A stretch of DNA of 29,061 nt, taken from DASVHS01 sp038244815 (GTDB lineage: Bacteria; Acidobacteriota; Thermoanaerobaculia; Gp7-AA8). Position 1 is the stretch's first letter; every line of letters begins with the position of its first letter. Below the pieces are notes generated by a model. It saw only the letters and a program-made list of their open reading frames with translations, did no database searches and had not been told where the DNA came from. A program made the translations under genes and the position numbers. Shown here piece by piece: positions 14,460 through 21,701 of this stretch. The stretch spans positions 1-29,061 of the forward strand of contig JBBRTB010000040.1 in assembly GCA_038244815.1 (NCBI GenBank), in the 5' to 3' direction.

Positions 14460-16583
14460 TTAGCGCGCGTGCACCTTGGCTACGTCCCAATCCTTCCCCG
14501 TTCCGTGGCATGTCGCACAGGCCTCGGCGGGAATGGTGCTGCCCGGGAATGTGGTGGTATTCAGATACGCATGCGCGGCAGCGTCGATGTTGTCGTGGCA
14601 TCCCAGGCAGGCCGCGGTTCCTGGACCCTGCGGCGTGAAGTAGTCGCGCAGAGTGGTGACCGAGGCAATGCCCGTCGGAAGCGGAAGCGCGTACGACGTA
14701 CCGGCGTGGCACTTCGCGCAGTTGCGCGTGTCGCCGGGGAAACGGATCTCGTTGAAGTTGTTGACGCTTCCGCCGAACCCGTAGACCGTGAAGTCCTGGG
14801 TCAGGTTCTCGCCGGTGTGAATCCGGTGAATCAGGCGCTGGAAGGAGACGGACTCGGTCGGTCCCGTGCCGGCCGGGCGTCGCGCCTGGTCGCCTTCGGT
14901 CGGGTTGTGGCAGATCACGCACTCTTCGGTCGTGTTCCGCTGTCCGCCGTGCAGCGAGAGACTGTCGTGACAGGAGTTGCACTGTGCCAGCGTCACGACC
15001 ATGCGGCGCGGCGTGGGAGTGCCGCCCGTGAGCGACACGTACTTGATCGGGTTGATGGTCGATTCCTGAATGGCGATGTCCGCTTTGCCGTCGGCGCGTT
15101 TCAGTGTGGCATTGCGGCGGATGTCCGCGCTGAACGTCCAGGTGCCGGTGGCATCGGCCGGAATGGCGTTGGCGAACGTGTAAGTCGTCGTGCCTGCCGT
15201 GGCGTTGAAGATTCCGTTGGCGTTGTTGGCGTTGTCGCGTTTGTACCAGGAGTAGCTGCTCGTCGGGCCGGCCTGGATCGGCGAGAACGTGGCCAGCTTG
15301 CTGCCGTCGATGGCCGTGCCGTCATTGTTCGTGAGCTTGTAGACGACCGTGGGTTTCTGGCCCGGCACGGCGTTGCTGACGCTGACGATCGAGGCCTTGA
15401 TGCCCTGGAGTTGCTTGGAGTCGGCGGGAATCGTGTGCGCGCCCTTGACCGAGGCGTCGAACTCCGCGCCGCTGTCGGGTACGTGGCATCGCGCGCACGC
15501 GGCGTCGTCGGCCTGGGGGCCCCCCGGATGGTTCTCGCCGGTCACCCAGTTCACATCGTCATGGCACGACCCGCACGCCGCGCGTGACGGATTCGTCAGG
15601 TAGACCGTGGCCTGCGCGGGCTTGGCGGATGCGGCGGTGCCTTCGTGGCAGTTCGCGCAGTTGCGGATGTCCTGGGGGAAGGCCACGGTCGAGAAGTCGA
15701 CGACCGACTGATTGAATCCGATGATCTGATACGGAGTGCCCGCCAGAACGCTCGGCAGGTTTTCACCCATGTGGATCTTGTGCACCATCACCTTGAAGTC
15801 GACCGTGTTGCCGGTGTCGGGATCGGTCGTCTGCGGCTGATGGCAGAGCGCGCAGAGTTTCACGTCCTGGCGCGCGCCGCCGTGCGCGGAGAGCGGGTCG
15901 TGACAGTTGTTGCAACTCGTGGCCTGGTTGATCTTGGCCCACGTAACGGTGACCAGCGCGCCGTCGGGACGGAAGTCGTATTCGGCGTTCGCGAAGTAGT
16001 TCTTCCCGATCTGATCGGTGAGGTTGCGCGTCGCGTAGATGCCGAGCGTGGTCGTCTTTGTCTGATCGAAACCCGACGGGAGGACCGTTCCGAACGTGTA
16101 TCGCGCGTGCCCGGTCTCGAGATCCGTGAACTTGCCGCCGCCGTCCGTTCCAGCCTGCACAGCGGTGACTCCGGGGTGCGGGCTCGATGGCGGCGAAGTC
16201 TGCGAGCGCGTCGTGTACGCCGTGTACTGGCGCGTGTCGGGGTTGTACCAGGAGAGGATGAAGCTCAGCGAGATCGCCCCCGGCGTCGTCTTGCCGAGGC
16301 GGTCGAGCGGCTGGTCGAAGTTGTCGGTCAGCGACAGATCGACGACCGGCTTGCGGTCGCTGCCGATCGTGACCGAATTCACCACGATCTTCAGTCCGGG
16401 CCTGATGTAGGCGATGCCGTCATCGGAGAGGTAGTACTCGAGCTGATTGACGGTGAGATTCGCCTTCAGAGGATTCGCGGGCGCCGCGGCTCGGCGTCGC
16501 GGGCCGCTCTCGGCGGCGAGTAGCGAGACGGAACAGGCCGCGGAAATCGCCAGGACCAGGACACGGCGCAGGGGAGGATACAT
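14460..16583 (-). CDS. mtrC: OmcA/MtrC-family decaheme outer-surface cytochrome
   Basis: The gene encodes a 707-residue decaheme cytochrome, the likely terminal reductase that hands electrons to minerals, electrodes or other outside acceptors. Ten CXXCH motifs fall in two groups of five: Cys224-Cys363 and Cys535-Cys689. Beta-rich regions lie before each (about 40-220 and 380-530), the MtrC/OmcA layout of two pentaheme domains and two split-barrel domains. The N-terminus has a signal peptide, but the only candidate lipobox (SAAC, Cys17) is poor because Ser replaces Leu at -3, so lipid anchoring is uncertain. ATG 16583 has AAGGAG six bases upstream. It is the first gene of the mtrC-mtrA-mtrB-like operon, the same order as in Shewanella, and is divergent from ccmC. 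Confidence 0.92.
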   Translation of the reverse strand: MYPPLRRVLVLAISAACSVSLLAAESGPRRRAAAPANPLKANLTVNQLEYYLSDDGIAYIRPGLKIVVNSVTIGSDRKPVVDLSLTDNFDQPLDRLGKTTPGAISLSFILSWYNPDTRQYTAYTTRSQTSPPSSPHPGVTAVQAGTDGGGKFTDLETGHARYTFGTVLPSGFDQTKTTTLGIYATRNLTDQIGKNYFANAEYDFRPDGALVTVTWAKINQATSCNNCHDPLSAHGGARQDVKLCALCHQPQTTDPDTGNTVDFKVMVHKIHMGENLPSVLAGTPYQIIGFNQSVVDFSTVAFPQDIRNCANCHEGTAASAKPAQATVYLTNPSRAACGSCHDDVNWVTGENHPGGPQADDAACARCHVPDSGAEFDASVKGAHTIPADSKQLQGIKASIVSVSNAVPGQKPTVVYKLTNNDGTAIDGSKLATFSPIQAGPTSSYSWYKRDNANNANGIFNATAGTTTYTFANAIPADATGTWTFSADIRRNATLKRADGKADIAIQESTINPIKYVSLTGGTPTPRRMVVTLAQCNSCHDSLSLHGGQRNTTEECVICHNPTEGDQARRPAGTGPTESVSFQRLIHRIHTGENLTQDFTVYGFGGSVNNFNEIRFPGDTRNCAKCHAGTSYALPLPTGIASVTTLRDYFTPQGPGTAACLGCHDNIDAAAHAYLNTTTFPGSTIPAEACATCHGTGKDWDVAKVHAR

Positions 16584-16687
16584 GGAAGCTCCTTTCGATA
16601 CCGATGGGTCATCGAGCAGTTGTCTTCGCATACGGTAGGGCCTGGGGTGGGACCGGGCGATGCCCGACACCACCGCACCCCTGTGAT

Positions 16688-16704
16688 GATCGTCATAGAC
16701 GATC
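16688..16704. promoter_or_regulatory. GATCGTC-N3-GACGATC dyad in the divergent mtrC/ccmC promoter region
   Basis: A perfect seven-base inverted repeat around ATA lies about 105 bases before the mtrC-like ATG and 53 before the ccmC ATG, well placed to control both halves of the EET locus. The regulator is unknown. I could not pick -10 and -35 boxes with confidence in 16584-16756. Confidence 0.45.
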
Positions 16705-16756
16705 GTGATTGAGCCACCGGCCCGATCGATCGGCAAAACGTAAGGTCTGGGCCACG

Positions 16757-17449
16757 ATGGTCTCGTTCAGGCGACTCCCTTTCATTCTGGTTGCCGCCGG
16801 CGCGTTGTTGCTTGTCTGCGGTTCGTACTACGGGCTGGCCATCGCCCCTCCCGAGAAGTACATGGGCGATGTCCAACGTATCATGTACATCCATGTCCCC
16901 ACCGCGTGGTGTGCAATGTGGGTCTTGACGTGGGGCTTTATCTGTGCAATCGCATTTCTGATCAGCGGCCGGATGAGCTGGGATCACCGCCTCGAAGCAG
17001 CGACGGAGATGTCGGTGCTGCTGTGCTTTCTGCTGTCCGTGCAGGGTGCGATCTGGGCGAAGCCGACCTGGGGTGTGTGGTGGGACTGGGATCCACGCCT
17101 GACCACCGTGGCCATCCTGCTCATGGCGTACCTCGGCATTACGGCGTTGCGGCATTACGTGAGCGATCCGGCGCAGCGCGCCACCTGGTCTTCGGTGGCG
17201 ACGGTCGTCGGATTCATCGACGTGCCGATCGTCTACTTCTCGGTGAAGTGGTGGAACTCGCTCCATCAGCAGCAGTCGAGTTTCCGATCGGTTTCGCGCG
17301 ACTTCCTCATCCCGCTGTTCACGAACTTCGCGGGCATGCTGCTCGTCGTCGCGGCCGTAGCCATGCTGCGCTCGCGACTGGCCGCGATGGCTGCTGAAGA
17401 CGACCTGCCGCCGGCGCTGAACATCGAAGCGATTGGAGAGCTCGTATGA
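16757..17449 (+). CDS. ccmC: Heme-handling protein CcmC (System I cytochrome c maturation)
   Basis: The gene encodes a 230-residue inner-membrane protein that loads heme onto the chaperone CcmE. The tryptophan-rich periplasmic WWD motif is clear (WGVWWDWDPRLT, about 105-116). Two periplasmic histidines expected to ligate heme are at His46 (YIHVPTAW) and His170 (WWNSLHQQ). Six membrane helices are readable. ATG 16757 is chosen over upstream in-frame starts because the family begins just before the first helix. The four-base overlap with ccmD supports CcmC over the related CcsA of System II. It is the first gene of the plus-strand EET operon; ccmA, ccmB, ccmE and ccmF are not in the window. Confidence 0.92.
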   Translation: MVSFRRLPFILVAAGALLLVCGSYYGLAIAPPEKYMGDVQRIMYIHVPTAWCAMWVLTWGFICAIAFLISGRMSWDHRLEAATEMSVLLCFLLSVQGAIWAKPTWGVWWDWDPRLTTVAILLMAYLGITALRHYVSDPAQRATWSSVATVVGFIDVPIVYFSVKWWNSLHQQQSSFRSVSRDFLIPLFTNFAGMLLVVAAVAMLRSRLAAMAAEDDLPPALNIEAIGELV

Positions 17450-17571
17450 ACGGGTATGTTGCCGGCGGGTGGGGTTTCGTCTGGGCCGCTTATTCGATCA
17501 CGGCAGTCGTGCTCGGCTTCTATGTTGCATGGACGATCGCCACGCTGCGCACACGCATCAAGGTGAGATGA
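17446..17571 (+). CDS. ccmD: CcmD-like small membrane protein
   Basis: The gene encodes a 41-residue single-helix membrane protein. It starts MNGYVAGGWGFVWAAYSITA, has one hydrophobic helix, and ends with a basic tail (TLRTRIKVR). This is the CcmD pattern (xYVxxxWGxY, helix, Arg/Lys-rich end). CcmD is needed for release of holo-CcmE from the CcmABC complex. It starts within the ccmC stop (ATGA). The gene is very short and easily missed by automatic calling; size, topology and position together make the call safe. Confidence 0.88.
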   Translation: MNGYVAGGWGFVWAAYSITAVVLGFYVAWTIATLRTRIKVR

Positions 17572-17591
17572 GTCACACCTCACGGGTGACT
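17571..17591. promoter_or_regulatory. AGTCAC-N9-GTGACT dyad before the cbcL-like gene
   Basis: A perfect six-base inverted repeat starts at the last base of the ccmD stop and lies 55-76 bases before the ATG of the CbcL-like gene. It could be an operator for an internal promoter or a weak RNA hairpin. No T-run follows. Confidence 0.35.
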
Positions 17592-17646
17592 CGCCGCATC
17601 ACCGCGAACAATGACGTGGCCCTACCGTGAGGCCGAGGGACTCTCG

Positions 17647-19542
17647 ATGCCACCCGCCTTCCGATTCTCTGTCCTCGCCATCGCTGTCTTCTTCGGTTCC
17701 GGCCTTCACGCCGCCGAGCAGACATCGAACGACGTCTGTCTGGCCTGCCACGACACTGTAAATGCCGCGAAGTTCTCCGCGTCCGTACACGCACCGCTGG
17801 AATGTACGAACTGTCATGCGGATGTCACAGCCGTGCCACACGAGGCCAAACCGAAAGCGGTGGACTGCTCGTCATGTCACACCGAGGAGGTGGCGGCCTG
17901 GGAGAACAGCGTCCATGGGCAGTCGGTCAAATCGGGCCTGGCCCGTGGAGCGCGTTGTGTGGATTGCCATGGACCCGCACACGAGATCCTTTCCTCCACG
18001 GACAAGGCCTCGAAGACCTATCACACGGCCATTCCACAGACCTGCTCGGTCTGTCACGCCCAGAAATTCGCGATGCAGAAAGCGGGCTTGAACCCGCAGT
18101 CGGCGCTCTCGTACGGAGAGAGCGTGCATGGCCTTGCCGTCGCCCGCGGCAACATGAAAGCGGCGGTCTGCACGGACTGCCACGACTACCATTCGATCCT
18201 TCCGCCGAACAATCCTCTTTCGGGCATTTTCAAATTCAACGTCGGGCGCACGTGCGGCAAGTGTCACGCCACGATCGCCGCGCAGTACGCCATCAGCGTC
18301 CACGGCAAGGCTCTCGCTCACGGGAACTGGAACGCACCGGTCTGCTCCGACTGTCACGGCATTCACACGATCTCGCTGGTGAAGGACGTCAGGCGCGGTC
18401 CGCGCGCCAGTTGCGAGCACTGTCACGAAGGGGTTCGTCTGACGCGCGAGTACGCCGTGCCGGCAAATCGCGTCAGCTCGTACGAGCAGAGCTACCACGG
18501 CCTGGCACGGCAAGTGGGCTCCCCGATCGTAGCGGACTGCGCGAGCTGTCACGGCGCGCATGACGTTCTGCCATCGTCCGACCCGCGTTCCTCGGTCAAT
18601 CCGGCCAATCTGCAGAAGACGTGCGGCAAGTGCCACAGGAACGCCAGCGCGAACTTCGCTGTCGGCCGTATTCATCTCGGTGGCGACGGTGGTGCGGGCG
18701 GCGCGGGCGGCAGCGGGGGGATGGATACGCCGACGAAGGCGGTCGGCTGGATCAAGTTGATCTACATCGTCCTGATTACCCTGACCATCGGCTTCATGCT
18801 TCTGCACAACGCCATCCTCTGGTTGCGCAGGGCCCGGCTGGCACGGCGCGCGCCGGGCCGGACGGTCGTGCGCATGAATCTCAACCAGCGCATCCAGCAC
18901 GCGGTCCTGGTGGTCAGTTTCGTGGTCCTGGTGATCAGTGGATTCGCGCTGGCCTGGCCGCAGTCGTTTTTCGCCTGGTTCTTCGGTCCGGGCGAAGCGC
19001 TGCGCCGCATCGTCCATCGCGGTGCGGCCGTGGTGATGATCGCCATCGGTCTCTATCACATGGCCTACATGACCCTCACGCGGGAAGGGAGGCAGGGGCT
19101 GCGCGACCTGTGGGTGCGCTTCTCCGACGGCCGCGACATCGTCAACAACCTGCTCTTCTCGCTGGGACTCTCGAAAAAGAAGCCGGAGTTCGGACGATTC
19201 AGCTATGCGGAAAAAATGGAGTACTGGGCCGGAATGTGGGGAACCGTCGTCATGGCTCTCACCGGCCTGGTGATCTGGTATGCCGTCGGTGTTGCCACAT
19301 GGGTGCCGCGCTGGTGGGTCGACATCGCCACGACGATCCATTTCTACGAGGCCATCCTGGCCACGCTGGCCATTCTGGTCTGGCACCTCTACGGAGTAAT
19401 CTTCGACCCCGATGTCTATCCGATGAACTGGGCCTGGTTCGATGGGAAAATGTCCGAAGAACAGTATCGACACGAACATGGACTGGCGGCGGTCGACGCG
19501 GAGGCGAAAGCCGGCGTCGAGAACCCGCCAGACCGAACGTGA
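17647..19542 (+). CDS. CbcL-like fusion: eleven-heme cytochrome c plus diheme b-type membrane domain
   Basis: The gene encodes a 631-residue predicted inner-membrane menaquinol oxidoreductase. After a signal peptide come eleven CXXCH motifs (Cys31 to Cys326). A glycine-rich linker (about 346-360, GGDGGAGGAGGSGG) joins them to a five-helix membrane domain with paired histidines (IQHAVLVVSFVV, VHRGAAVV, LYHMAYM, IHFYEAIL, VWHLYGVIF), the HydC/FdnI b-type pattern. The same two-part layout defines Geobacter CbcL, which is needed to reduce low-potential extracellular acceptors; CbcL is reported with nine c hemes, so this one has more. ATG 17647 is preferred because it directly starts the signal peptide. 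It is followed 21 bases later by the ImcH-like gene in the same operon. Confidence 0.88.
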   Translation: MPPAFRFSVLAIAVFFGSGLHAAEQTSNDVCLACHDTVNAAKFSASVHAPLECTNCHADVTAVPHEAKPKAVDCSSCHTEEVAAWENSVHGQSVKSGLARGARCVDCHGPAHEILSSTDKASKTYHTAIPQTCSVCHAQKFAMQKAGLNPQSALSYGESVHGLAVARGNMKAAVCTDCHDYHSILPPNNPLSGIFKFNVGRTCGKCHATIAAQYAISVHGKALAHGNWNAPVCSDCHGIHTISLVKDVRRGPRASCEHCHEGVRLTREYAVPANRVSSYEQSYHGLARQVGSPIVADCASCHGAHDVLPSSDPRSSVNPANLQKTCGKCHRNASANFAVGRIHLGGDGGAGGAGGSGGMDTPTKAVGWIKLIYIVLITLTIGFMLLHNAILWLRRARLARRAPGRTVVRMNLNQRIQHAVLVVSFVVLVISGFALAWPQSFFAWFFGPGEALRRIVHRGAAVVMIAIGLYHMAYMTLTREGRQGLRDLWVRFSDGRDIVNNLLFSLGLSKKKPEFGRFSYAEKMEYWAGMWGTVVMALTGLVIWYAVGVATWVPRWWVDIATTIHFYEAILATLAILVWHLYGVIFDPDVYPMNWAWFDGKMSEEQYRHEHGLAAVDAEAKAGVENPPDRT

Positions 19543-19563
19543 TTGAGAAGGAGATCAACGAGA

Positions 19564-21042
19564 ATGCCTGATTCTCTGAAACGTCCGTTGACGCGGAATC
19601 TCGTCAGCCAGGCGGGCGTGGCGATCACGTTCATCGCCATCGCCAATCTGCTGTTCCTGATTTACCTCGATGCCACGCAGAAACATCCCAACCCCTACCT
19701 GGGCATCCTGACGTGGATCGTGGCTCCGGCCATCATGATCTGCGGCCTGGCCATCTTCATCGGCGGCATGGTCCTCGAACGGAGGCGCCGCCGGAAACGA
19801 GGGGCCGAGGAGCTGCAGGCCTTTCCACGCGTCGACCTCAACGACTCGCGGACGCGCATGGTGGTCACGCTCACCGCCGCCGGTCTCATCGTCTTCGTGA
19901 CCATGACCGTCTTCGGCAGCTATCAGGTCTACCACTACACCGACTCGGATGCGTTCTGCGGCACGCTGTGCCACACCGTCATGCATCCTGAATACACGGC
20001 GTACAAGCTGTCGCCGCACGCGCGCGTCGGATGTGTGGGCTGCCACGTCGGAGCGGGTGCGACCTGGTACGTGCGTTCGAAGCTCTCCGGCAGTTACCAG
20101 CTCTATTCCGTGATCGCGCACAAGTATCCGAGGCCCATTCCCAGCCCGGTGGCGAACCTGCGTCCGGCGCGCGAGACCTGCGAGCAGTGCCATTGGCCGG
20201 AGAAATTTTTCGGCGCGCAATTGAAAGTATTCGATCACTTCCAGTACGACGAGGCGAACACGCCCAAGCAGGTCAGGCTGCTGATCAGGACCGGCGGCGG
20301 CAGTCCCTCCACCGGCCCGGTGGCCGGAATTCACTGGCACATGAACATCGCCAACGAGATCACGTACGTGGCCACCGACCCGCACCGCCAGGACATCCCC
20401 TGGGTGCGCGTGCGCGACCGTGCCACCGGCAAGGTCACCGAATACAAGGCCGAGGACTCGAAGCTGACCGCGGCGCAGATCGACGCCCTTCCCCATCGCG
20501 TCGTCGACTGCGTCGATTGCCACAATCGTCCCACGCACATCTACGTCTCGCCCGATCGCTCGGTCGACCGGGCTCTGGTCGCCGGCCACATCGACAAGAC
20601 CCTGCCCTACGCCAAGCAGCAGGGCGTGGCCGTGCTGGCGAAGGACTACAACACCACGGAGGACGCGCTGAAGGGGATCGCGGCGGATTTCCCCGCCTAT
20701 TACCAGAAGACCTATCCGGCCGTGTACGGCGCGAAGAAGCCACAGATCGACCGCGCCGTGCTGGCGCTGCAGGAGATCTTTGAGACGACGCGATTCCCGG
20801 AGATGCGCGTGGACTGGCGCACACATCCCGACAACCTGGGCCACTTCATGTCCAAGGGCTGTTTCCGCTGTCACGACGATCAGCACGTCAGCGCGGACGG
20901 GAAGCGCATCAGCAAGGAATGCACGATCTGCCACAGCGTGCTGACGGACACACAGATGAACGCATCCTTCGAACACCCGGTCGATCTGGGTGATTTGAGA
21001 GCGATGAACTGTGCCGATTGCCATAACGGCGGCGGCATGTAA
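19564..21042 (+). CDS. ImcH-like heptaheme NapC/NirT-family inner-membrane cytochrome
   Basis: The gene encodes a 492-residue predicted quinol dehydrogenase. Three N-terminal membrane helices (about 15-37, 45-70, 98-125) precede seven heme motifs: one CX3CH (CGTLCH, Cys132, in the NapC context SDAFCGTLCHTVMHPEY) and six CXXCH (CVGCH, CEQCH, CVDCH, CFRCH, CTICH, CADCH at Cys483). Three helices plus seven hemes match Geobacter ImcH, which is required for respiration to high-potential extracellular acceptors. ATG 19564 follows AAGGAG with a rather long gap of about ten bases. It is co-directional with the CbcL-like gene and 11 bases before the first monoheme cytochrome gene, so one operon is likely. 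Confidence 0.87.
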   Translation: MPDSLKRPLTRNLVSQAGVAITFIAIANLLFLIYLDATQKHPNPYLGILTWIVAPAIMICGLAIFIGGMVLERRRRRKRGAEELQAFPRVDLNDSRTRMVVTLTAAGLIVFVTMTVFGSYQVYHYTDSDAFCGTLCHTVMHPEYTAYKLSPHARVGCVGCHVGAGATWYVRSKLSGSYQLYSVIAHKYPRPIPSPVANLRPARETCEQCHWPEKFFGAQLKVFDHFQYDEANTPKQVRLLIRTGGGSPSTGPVAGIHWHMNIANEITYVATDPHRQDIPWVRVRDRATGKVTEYKAEDSKLTAAQIDALPHRVVDCVDCHNRPTHIYVSPDRSVDRALVAGHIDKTLPYAKQQGVAVLAKDYNTTEDALKGIAADFPAYYQKTYPAVYGAKKPQIDRAVLALQEIFETTRFPEMRVDWRTHPDNLGHFMSKGCFRCHDDQHVSADGKRISKECTICHSVLTDTQMNASFEHPVDLGDLRAMNCADCHNGGGM

Positions 21043-21053
21043 CCGGGGGTTAT

Positions 21054-21374
21054 ATGAATAAGAAACGGATCCTGGGTGTTATCACAGTCGCAGCTCTTTC
21101 CATGCCTCTCACCGCGTTCGCCGGAGACGCCGCCACCCTGTACACCGCCAAATGCGCGATGTGTCACGGCGCCGACGGCAGCGGCGCGACTCCGATGGGT
21201 AAGTCGATGAAACTGCGCGATCTCCGTTCGCCGGAGGTGCAGAAACAGACCGACAAGGAGCTGTACGCGGTGACGGCGGACGGGAAGGGGGAAATGCCCG
21301 CCTACAAGGCCAAAATGAGCGAAGTCGAGATCAACGGTCTCGTGGCGCACTTGCGCACGATGGCCAGGAAATAA
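21054..21374 (+). CDS. Small periplasmic monoheme cytochrome c (copy 1)
   Basis: The gene encodes a 106-residue class I cytochrome c with a signal peptide ending near TAFAG, heme motif CAMCH followed by GADGSG, and the distal methionine in GEMPAYK. It would shuttle electrons in the periplasm from the quinol oxidases to the MtrA-like protein or to an oxidase. A paralogue follows after nine bases; the two share the pattern YxxKCxMCHGADG and MPAYK, so they arose by tandem duplication. A purine-rich GGGGG precedes the ATG. Confidence 0.9.
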   Translation: MNKKRILGVITVAALSMPLTAFAGDAATLYTAKCAMCHGADGSGATPMGKSMKLRDLRSPEVQKQTDKELYAVTADGKGEMPAYKAKMSEVEINGLVAHLRTMARK

Positions 21375-21383
21375 GGAGAACCA

Positions 21384-21701
21384 ATGAAGACACGCACGCT
21401 GCTCATCCTGTTCGTACTCGCGGTCGCGGTCGCTCCGATGGCGGCCTTTGCCGACGATGGCGCGGCAATCTACAAGTCGAAATGCACCATGTGCCACGGC
21501 GCGGACGGGACCAGCAATACGCCCGTCGGGAAGACGATGAAAGCTCCCGATCTCACCTCCGCCGACGTGCAGAAGAAGGGCAGCGAAGAGCTCGAGAAGA
21601 TCGTCACCAACGGCAAAGGCAAGATGCCGGCGTACAAGGGCAAGCTGAAAGAGTCCGAGATCGACGCCGTCGTGAAGTTCGTCCTCGCGCTCAAGAAATA
21701 G
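21384..21701 (+). CDS. Small periplasmic monoheme cytochrome c (copy 2)
   Basis: The gene encodes a 105-residue class I cytochrome c, paralogous to the preceding protein: signal peptide ending near AAFAD, CTMCHGADG, and distal Met in GKMPAYKGK. It is more lysine-rich than copy 1, which could tune docking to partners. AAGGAG lies five bases before the ATG. It is the last gene of the plus-strand EET operon, and its end overlaps the end of the convergent radical SAM gene by 11 bases, so there is no room for a separate terminator. Confidence 0.9.
   Translation: MKTRTLLILFVLAVAVAPMAAFADDGAAIYKSKCTMCHGADGTSNTPVGKTMKAPDLTSADVQKKGSEELEKIVTNGKGKMPAYKGKLKESEIDAVVKFVLALKK

Noticed and set aside
16757..17449. 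CcsA/ResC (System II) cytochrome assembly protein
   Set aside because: The length of about 230 residues with six helices and the overlapping CcmD-like gene point to CcmC of System I.
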